Notes under the pieces: generated by a model | Seen by the model: the letters and a program-made list of their open reading frames with translations, nothing else | Told to the model about the DNA's origin: nothing | Databases searched by the model: none | Made by a program: the position numbers and the translations under genes | Assembly: GCA_043818215.1 (NCBI GenBank) | Contig: JBDRGC010000312.1 | Coordinates: forward strand, 1-5,022 | Direction of reading: 5' to 3' | Origin: JBDRGC01 sp043818215 | GTDB taxonomy: Bacteria; Chloroflexota; Anaerolineae; Anaerolineales; UBA11858 | Length of the DNA stretch: 5,022 bases | Shown here: positions 1-4,289 of the stretch, piece after piece | Numbering within the stretch: position 1 is the first letter of the stretch | Layout: the number at the start of each line of letters is the position of its first letter

Positions 1-12
1 AGCTCATGTTAC

Positions 13-194
13 GAGTCCACTGAAAAAACTCTTTTACCGCAGAGAACGCGAAGAACGCAGAGAAAAATAAAAAATACCAAGTTTAAGAATTCATACCAGA
101 ATCTGAGCAAAGTTCCGAAATCTTAAACTGATTTTCAAAAATCTCAGCGATCTCCGCGTGCTCTGCGGTGAAATAACCTTTTTTCAGTGGACTC
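13..194. repeat. Long imperfect palindromic repeat element, MITE-like or REP-like
   Basis: The two ends are perfect 16-bp inverted copies: GAGTCCACTGAAAAAA at 13-28 and its reverse complement at 179-194. The similarity continues inward with small gaps through the ACCGCAGAG-ACGCG tract to about 45 bp per arm. A second pair of arms, AGTTTAAGA at 80-88 and TCTTAAACT at 121-129, is centred within 1 bp of the outer arms, so the whole 182 bp could fold into one long hairpin. It has no open reading frame of interest and an AT-rich core. No clear target-site duplication is visible, although the flanks (ATGTTAC / ATACAT) are weakly inverted. It lies 11 bp past the stop of the minus-strand zinc-finger gene and could incidentally end that transcript, but there is no canonical stem plus U-tract. 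A non-autonomous mobile element or a dispersed genomic repeat are both possible. Confidence 0.75.
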
Positions 195-205
195 ATACAT
201 CCGCG

Positions 206-532
206 TCAATCCGCGCTCGCCTGCACTGAGTAAGGTCGAAGTGTCCGCGTCCAATCCGATAAAACTGTCCGGTGGCTAGTTTCCGCATCGAAAAGGGCGG
301 ATGCTGTCAGCTGGGCCAACTCCACATATTCGTGCAGGCATGGGGAACAAATATCCAGGTGATAGGCCACTTCGGGGTAGACTTCGTCCACAGGCTGGCC
401 GGCCAACTCATCGCTAATAAAAAGGGGCAATTCATCCTGACAATGGCGGCAAAACGCAGCCGGGACGCGGGCGGGCTGGGCTTCACGCAATTGCTGAACC
501 AGTTGTCTGAGATGAGATTGTGAGTTAAACAT
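206..532 (-). CDS. Small soluble zinc-finger protein, probable anti-sigma factor of the ZAS type
   Basis: This 108-residue protein carries C28-x2-C31 followed by H58-x3-C62-x2-C65. That arrangement matches zinc-binding anti-sigma domains (the HxxxCxxC signature of RsrA/ChrR-like ZAS proteins). No membrane segment or signal peptide is visible, so it should be cytoplasmic. The start at 532 is preferred over an in-frame ATG at 559. The 532 ATG is preceded by GAGG with a 6-base spacer and overlaps the sigma-factor stop codon by 8 bases (ATGTTTAA), a typical translational-coupling arrangement; the 559 start would give a 35-base overlap. Immediate downstream position from a sigma factor supports a role in binding and inhibiting it, perhaps with redox or metal control because the ligands are Cys and His. 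That role is inferred. The last 17 or so residues are encoded by DNA resembling short dispersed repeats (200-258), so the natural C-terminus may have been altered. It could instead be a generic zf-HC2 protein. Confidence 0.75.
   Translation of the reverse strand: MFNSQSHLRQLVQQLREAQPARVPAAFCRHCQDELPLFISDELAGQPVDEVYPEVAYHLDICSPCLHEYVELAQLTASALFDAETSHRTVLSDWTRTLRPYSVQASAD
224..243. repeat. Short inverted repeat CACT-N12-AGTG inside the 3' end of the zinc-finger gene
   Basis: CACTGAG...TCGAAGTG forms a small interrupted palindrome. It is bracketed by two near-identical direct copies, TCCGCGTCAATCCG at 200-213 and TCCGCGTCCAATCCG at 244-258, which differ by a one-base indel. The cluster sits between the palindromic element and the conserved part of the zinc-finger coding region and looks like low-complexity repeat mosaic rather than normal coding sequence. 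Confidence 0.4.
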
Positions 533-1382
533 CGACAGCCTCGCTATCTGTATCGTCAATAGCTCCGAGAATATCGAGGAGAGATTGGCGCGCGTCGGGC
601 GGCAAGCTGCGCAACCTCTTCACCACTCGGGCTTTGAGCATGCGAATCTCGTGGGGGCGTTTGCCCATCAGACGGGCAATTTCTACCGGGCTTAATCCAT
701 CCAAAAAGTGGGCCTCGGCAACCTGCCTTTGCAAGGTGGTGAGCAAATGGGCATGGAAGAACGCCCGGATTTGTTGCCTTATCTCTGCGGTTATCACAGC
801 TTTTTCCATGGCCCGTGGTTCACCGCCACGGGTTATCGTTTTCTCTTCCCAATGGCGACGTTCACCCTCGGGGTATTCTGCTTCCAATTCTTCCAAGTAT
901 AACTCATCATCCCCCCCACGTTTGACAGCCGTCCGGCGGCGGTGCAGGTCGATATTCTTTCTTCTCATGATCTGTAGGGCATAGGCAAAAAAAGCGCGCC
1001 GCGCCTTGATGGGAGACTGGCTTAAGCGATGGTGCAGATTGCTCAGCGTTTCCTGGATGAGAACATCTGGCTCATGGGGAGCAGGTGTCAGGTAGCGCAC
1101 CTGCTTGGTTAACCAGCAGCTTAATTCACCCCAGGCCTGGATGTGCAATTCGTTCTCGCTTTGGCAACAGCCATCGTGCAAGATAGCCGCATACCGCTGC
1201 CAGACTTGATTTTGCACGTACTCCACGGCTTCCCGCCCCGACAAGTTCTGTCCGGTCACATCCCGCCAGATCCGCTCGGCCAGCTCACAGGAATCCACCA
1301 ATTGCCAACCCTGCCCAAGCATATACTGGGTGACGATGTAAATACATCTGGCCTGCTCGAGTGAATTTACTTCTGAATGCAC
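525..1382 (-). CDS. RNA polymerase sigma-70-family (ECF-like) sigma factor
   Basis: This 285-residue protein directs RNA polymerase to a specific promoter set. A region-2-like helical segment spans about residues 103-151, including AFFAYALQIMRRKNIDLHRR, which resembles the sigma 2.3-2.4 signature with its aromatic and basic residues and the D-x-x-R-R ending. A charged linker follows (about 155-195). Region 4 is at about 200-262, with a helix-turn-helix in GLSPVEIARLMGKRPHEIRMLKARVVKRL. The N-terminal 90-100 residues are an extension beyond a minimal ECF sigma (about 170-200 aa) and contain several cysteines (C13, C32, C72, C73, C89). I do not recognise that part. The start is a GTG at 1382, with AGGT about 9 bases upstream as the only Shine-Dalgarno candidate. 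The stop overlaps the start of the zinc-finger gene, so the two form a sigma/anti-sigma operon. The target regulon cannot be read from the sequence. Confidence 0.75.
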   Translation of the reverse strand: MHSEVNSLEQARCIYIVTQYMLGQGWQLVDSCELAERIWRDVTGQNLSGREAVEYVQNQVWQRYAAILHDGCCQSENELHIQAWGELSCWLTKQVRYLTPAPHEPDVLIQETLSNLHHRLSQSPIKARRAFFAYALQIMRRKNIDLHRRRTAVKRGGDDELYLEELEAEYPEGERRHWEEKTITRGGEPRAMEKAVITAEIRQQIRAFFHAHLLTTLQRQVAEAHFLDGLSPVEIARLMGKRPHEIRMLKARVVKRLRSLPPDARQSLLDILGAIDDTDSEAVDV

Positions 1383-1403
1383 TGGTTTATTACCTGCGTG
1401 ATT

Positions 1404-1508
1404 CGTGATCCCGTAAGAACTTCGGGACGATGTGAGTGAAACGTTAGGCGCAGACCGTGATCCCGTAAGAACCTCGGGACGATGTGCGTGGTGCGTGAAA
1501 CGTAGCGC
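1404..1508. repeat. Two tandem copies of a 52-bp repeat, each with a small hairpin
   Basis: The core CGTGATCCCGTAAGAAC, then (T/C)TCGGGACGATGTG, occurs at 1404 and again at 1456, a 52-bp period. Both copies end in a GTGAAACGT tract; copy 2 has a short GTGCGTG insertion before it. Each copy contains an inverted TCCCG/CGGGA pair (1409-1413 with 1423-1427, and 1461-1465 with 1475-1479). The array lies in the leader of the sigma-factor gene, 22 bp upstream of its start. It could be a dispersed genomic repeat or part of the control region. The hairpins are too short and lack a U-tract, so they are not good terminators. Confidence 0.65.
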
Positions 1509-1639
1509 GGTAGGCGACTTGCCACTTGCCCGATACGCTTTTGAGCCTCTTTGCGTCTTTAGCCATATACAGTACTCACAACGATTGCACCAACATCAAT
1601 TAGACCAGGCAAATCCTTTGAGAACCTTAACAATAGAAT
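1509..1639. other. Non-coding gap between sigma-factor leader repeats and the kinase stop
   Basis: No convincing gene is seen here. A CTCTTTGCGTCTTT tract near 1547-1560 resembles the C-G-rich part of common dispersed repeats. On the minus strand a weak promoter-like pair, TTGGTG (1588-1593) and TGTATA (1566-1571) with a 16-base spacer, could serve the sigma gene, but neither hexamer is close to consensus. I see no strong terminator for the upstream kinase gene. The absence of an operon-like spacing (257 bp from kinase stop to sigma start) suggests separate transcription of the two units. Confidence 0.3.
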
Positions 1640-3925
1640 TCAAGCTAAACCAGGCCTCGGCATAAGGGCTACTTTATTCAGGCTCCAAGACACAAACACT
1701 CGTGTACCTTTGCCAGACGCCGAATCGAACTTCAACTCAGCACCGATCAGGTCAGCCCGTTCGAACATCCCGGCCAGGCCAAAGTGCCTGTGGGTAAGCA
1801 GGGTGTCGAAATCCAGCCACTCAAATGAGAAACCGATGCCGTCGTCTTCGATGATCAGTTTGACATGTTCTGGTTCCAGAGTGCCGTTTACCCGGATTGT
1901 TCCCGCTTGAGCGTGCCGCAGGGCATTCTCGCAGGCCTGCTGTACGATCCGGTAGATGTGTTCTTCGATTTTAGGCTCATAACGAGCTTCTGAAGACGGG
2001 ATATTCAAGACGATAGATATGCCACTTTCAGCTCGTTCGGAGAGTTCGTCGGTAAATTCATCGAGCGCTGTCCAGAGGCCATAATTGAGCATGGTGGGGC
2101 GCAAGCTGGTGATCATACTCCGTAGACGGGTGGTGACGAGATTGTACCCTTCTTGGAGACCACTCGTTTCGTCGGGGGTCATTTTCATAAACATCGCAGC
2201 CATTTGGTTCAATACATCGTCATGCAGTTCTCGCGCCAAACTTGTTCGTTTCTCTTCGTGCCGGTCGATATTGGCCTGGTAGAAGGTATGCAAACGTTCA
2301 GCTTGATCGATATTGACGAGGGCGATGGCGGTCTGGTTGGCAATCGACTGCAAAACAGAGATTTCTCCTTGCGTATAAATGTCATCCGGGTCTTTGCTTC
2401 CCAGGAGCCAGATCCCAATGGTTTTAGCGCTCACTTTCAGGGGAAGTGCCAGTCGTATCCATGAAAGTGGTTCAGGTATTTCCTGGAATGGGAGGGATCT
2501 AAGGGGTTGATCCAATAAAACAGGGAGGTCTGAATTCTTCGGAAGTTCGTCTTCCTCGATACCAACCGAGTACTTGCGATATAGACGATTATTCTCATCC
2601 AGGCGCAGCAATGTCGATTGGCGAATGAGCAAGCTGGGGAGTATTTCGTCCTTCAGCAACCCGACAAGAGTTGATCGATCCAGGCTGGTGGTGATCCGGT
2701 CGGTGTAGATTTCCAGCAAGTGCGTTGGCGGCAAGGGGATGCCCATCACGTGATGCTCCGCCCAGCGGGTGAAGCGGGGATACCAGAAAACGGTGATGAA
2801 AGCTGCCAGCAAAGGAGCTAAGACACCACCGAATACAGGCGCGTCAGAGAGACCAAACCAGGCATTGACCAGTGGGATGAGGATGATGAAGCCTGTTCCC
2901 AATAGTATGAAGTAAGCGTATGTAGAAACGATGCGATTTGTGCGCGCTTCCAACCCGCCGAGGTGGTGACGGTAAATGCTGTAGAAATACGCAATTGGAA
3001 GTATCAGCATTGCTAGAAGTGTACCGCCACCACCCCCTTGAATTGGATTGACGTTGAATATTTCCACAATGCTAATACCAATCGCGGGCAAAATGGCTAA
3101 CACCACAGCGGCGGTGAGCAAGCCCACCTCCCGGCGTTGTGTGGGTTGCACGATGAAGTGAAGAGCCAAAAGCACAGTGGTTCCACCCAATGCCAGGAAC
3201 AAGCCAAAATAGAAAGTCCCTCTTGGCAGAAACTGAAAAAACTCAGCCGTAGCCAGACCGATCCCTGCCAGGTAGACACCCGCTAGAAACGGTTTCGGAA
3301 TGCGCCTAAAAGGCTTTGGGAAAATCCAATGCAGATGCAGGTATACCGGTACACATATCCAGATCGCGGCCGGGAATAGGATTGCACTCCACCAGACTTG
3401 CCATCTGGATATGCTACCAACGACCAACCAGACTGCTGTCAGATAATTGAATGCCACAAATAGCTTCCAGCGTGTATCTTTCGGCCGCACAACGAGAAGG
3501 GCGACAGTTCCGACCAACCAGAAGATGTAACCCAGCCACCAGGTGTTAATCAAGCGATCACGAAACTCTGGGGAGTTCGGGCCTGGAAGCATCCAGGGGA
3601 TGGTCAAGTTTTGACCTTCCCGTTTTACAACCAGGGACACCTCTTGACCCGTTCGAATGCCTTCGAACAATATCTGACGGGGGTTTTCTCTGAAGTCATC
3701 CCAGGATACCGGGCCTATTTGGGTGAGTTGGTCACCAGGCTGAAGCTCGTTTTCAGCATTGGTTTCAATAAAGACTTCATCAACCATGCCGTTAGATGGA
3801 TTGAAGTCAAACCCCACGTAAGGAACTTGAGCGAAGCGTGCGTATGTGTACAATCCCAGAATGCCAAGCACAAACCATGGCACCAGGTACTCTGTGACTT
3901 GCCAGCGACGTGAAGGATGTCCCAT
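1640..3925 (-). CDS. ComP-like membrane sensor histidine kinase (PDZ-like, about 10 TM, GAF, HisKA_3, HATPase)
   Basis: This 761-residue sensor kinase autophosphorylates a histidine and passes the phosphate to a response regulator not encoded here. A basic N-terminus leads into a first membrane helix (about 12-30), then a PDZ-like extracytoplasmic region (about 36-112, with LQPGDQLTQI typical of PDZ folds). About nine further hydrophobic helices lie between 127 and 382. A GAF-like domain covers about 403-540. The dimerisation/phosphoacceptor segment is of HisKA_3 type, LARELHDD, with H568 as the expected phosphorylated residue. The ATPase domain has N667 (N-box), DDGIGF at 694-699, HFGLAGM at 714-720 and SGKGT at 737-741, so it appears catalytically intact. 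Even helix number puts both ends in the cytoplasm. Length and order closely match Bacillus ComP (about 769 aa, HisKA_3). The ATG at 3925 has GGAG 10 bases upstream. It is divergent from the peptide and prenyl-synthase genes, so it is the probable receptor for the modified peptide. Kinase assignment is very secure; ligand is inferred from context. Confidence 0.93.
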   Translation of the reverse strand: MGHPSRRWQVTEYLVPWFVLGILGLYTYARFAQVPYVGFDFNPSNGMVDEVFIETNAENELQPGDQLTQIGPVSWDDFRENPRQILFEGIRTGQEVSLVVKREGQNLTIPWMLPGPNSPEFRDRLINTWWLGYIFWLVGTVALLVVRPKDTRWKLFVAFNYLTAVWLVVGSISRWQVWWSAILFPAAIWICVPVYLHLHWIFPKPFRRIPKPFLAGVYLAGIGLATAEFFQFLPRGTFYFGLFLALGGTTVLLALHFIVQPTQRREVGLLTAAVVLAILPAIGISIVEIFNVNPIQGGGGGTLLAMLILPIAYFYSIYRHHLGGLEARTNRIVSTYAYFILLGTGFIILIPLVNAWFGLSDAPVFGGVLAPLLAAFITVFWYPRFTRWAEHHVMGIPLPPTHLLEIYTDRITTSLDRSTLVGLLKDEILPSLLIRQSTLLRLDENNRLYRKYSVGIEEDELPKNSDLPVLLDQPLRSLPFQEIPEPLSWIRLALPLKVSAKTIGIWLLGSKDPDDIYTQGEISVLQSIANQTAIALVNIDQAERLHTFYQANIDRHEEKRTSLARELHDDVLNQMAAMFMKMTPDETSGLQEGYNLVTTRLRSMITSLRPTMLNYGLWTALDEFTDELSERAESGISIVLNIPSSEARYEPKIEEHIYRIVQQACENALRHAQAGTIRVNGTLEPEHVKLIIEDDGIGFSFEWLDFDTLLTHRHFGLAGMFERADLIGAELKFDSASGKGTRVFVSWSLNKVALMPRPGLA

Positions 3926-3993
3926 GAGAGTTTAGCTCCGATAGAAAAGGGTTTTGGTTGCCACACAGAATCAGAGAGAAAGGAGGTGGTTCA

Positions 3994-3999
3994 ATTATA
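3994..3999 (-). promoter_or_regulatory. Candidate -10 element for the kinase gene
   Basis: The minus strand reads a consensus TATAAT here, about 70 bases upstream of the kinase ATG. No -35 hexamer sits at 16-18 bases; the only TTGACA (minus strand, 4031-4026) is 26 bases away, too far for a standard promoter. If used, the promoter may depend on an activator bound near the CTTGTCAAG palindrome. A plus-strand TATAAC overlaps it (3996-4001). Confidence 0.35.
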
Positions 4000-4024
4000 A
4001 CGCAAGGAATTCGATTTACCCCAC

Positions 4025-4052
4025 TTGTCAAGCAGATTGGAATTCATAAATC
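4025..4052 (+). promoter_or_regulatory. Weak candidate promoter for the peptide gene
   Basis: TTGTCA (4025-4030) and TAAATC (4047-4052) are separated by 16 bases. Transcription would start near 4059, leaving a very short leader ahead of the AGGAGG ribosome-binding site. The alternative is the plus-strand TATAAC at 3996-4001, which lacks a -35 box. Both are tentative. Confidence 0.22.
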
Positions 4053-4060
4053 ACAAAATC

Positions 4061-4066
4061 AGGAGG
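4061..4066 (+). promoter_or_regulatory. Strong ribosome-binding site for the small peptide gene
   Basis: A perfect AGGAGG lies 7 bases before the ATG at 4074. It decides the start: the second in-frame ATG at 4083 would have a 16-base spacing. This strong signal is a main argument that such a short reading frame is a real gene. Confidence 0.8.
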
Positions 4067-4073
4067 TTCTCCC

Positions 4074-4223
4074 ATGTTCACCATGCAAAATTTTTATGGC
4101 GCCATCTTTGGCCCCGAGGATACCCGAAATCCCTACCTGGATTGCCTGATACGGCTAACCCGTGTCAGCACCGACGAGATTGCACTGCTCAAGAGCAATA
4201 TCAATTGGGATATGTGGGGATAA
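4074..4223 (+). CDS. ComX-like pheromone precursor peptide candidate (49 aa)
   Basis: This 49-residue reading frame begins MFTMQNFYGAIFGP and ends SNINWDMWG. No signal peptide, double-glycine leader or membrane helix is visible. The tryptophans W45 and W48 sit at the extreme C-terminus. Characterised Bacillus ComX precursors are about 50-60 residues, lack a classical leader, and carry a Trp a few residues from the C-terminus that ComQ modifies with a farnesyl or geranyl group; the B. subtilis 168 form ends in R-Q-W-G-D, comparable with M-W-G here. The gene has a perfect AGGAGG site, lies 66 bp ahead of a polyprenyl-synthase-family gene, and is divergent from a ComP-like kinase. Those three contexts point to a prenylated signalling peptide, with the mature pheromone probably cut from the last 5-10 residues. 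There is no convincing overall similarity to Bacillus ComX outside the tail, so functional analogy is safer than homology. Alternatives are a prenylated RiPP of other function or a leader peptide. C24 is internal and unlikely to be the prenylation site. Confidence 0.7.
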   Translation: MFTMQNFYGAIFGPEDTRNPYLDCLIRLTRVSTDEIALLKSNINWDMWG

Positions 4224-4247
4224 TCGTTGCCAGATTGCCCACCCGTA

Positions 4248-4273
4248 GCTGGCCGGGGATTTCTCCGGCCAGC
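4248..4273 (+). other. Strong RNA hairpin between peptide and enzyme genes
   Basis: GCTGGCCGG (4248-4256) pairs perfectly with CCGGCCAGC (4265-4273). A G-U and a G-C pair can extend the stem to 11 bp around an ATTT loop (4259-4262). It is followed by ACGTTTAGG rather than a U-tract, so it is not a classic intrinsic terminator. It begins 24 bases after the peptide stop and ends 7 bases before the enzyme's ribosome-binding site. It may stabilise the upstream peptide message, act as a partial attenuator, or limit translation of the enzyme, giving excess precursor over enzyme. Confidence 0.65.
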
Positions 4274-4289
4274 ACGTTTAGGAGATGCT

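Larger units (their letters stand above)
3926..4073. promoter_or_regulatory. Divergent control region between the kinase and the peptide/enzyme genes
   Basis: This 148-bp spacer must hold the promoters for both directions. It contains two direct GGAATTC copies (4006-4012 and 4039-4045, 33 bp or about three helical turns apart). A 9-bp palindrome CTTGTCAAG (4024-4032) lies between them. Inverted GATTTA/TAAATC arms are at 4013-4018 and 4047-4052. These could bind a shared regulator, such as the kinase's cognate response regulator, but no such site is proven. A typical ComA box was not recognised. Confidence 0.35.

Noticed and set aside
634..984. 116-codon plus-strand frame opposite the sigma factor
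   Set aside because: It is antisense to the region 2 to region 4 coding sequence and has a low-complexity Arg/Ser-rich product typical of shadow frames.
1404..1508. Possible CRISPR array
   Set aside because: There are only two units, directly abutting as a tandem duplication without unique spacers of regular size, and no cas genes.
3611..3966. Frames on both strands over the 5' end of the kinase gene
   Set aside because: They overlap the first membrane helix and PDZ-like coding sequence of the kinase, and lack a convincing ribosome-binding site or domain.
3979..3989. Near-perfect ribosome-binding-like AAAGGAGGTGG on the plus strand
   Set aside because: No start codon follows at a usable distance; the overlapping GTG frame hits a TAA after four codons. 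Taken as chance or as part of the control region.
4248..4273. Intrinsic terminator after the peptide gene
   Set aside because: The stem is strong but no U-tract follows, and the enzyme gene begins 17 bases later with its own ribosome-binding site, so read-through seems intended.
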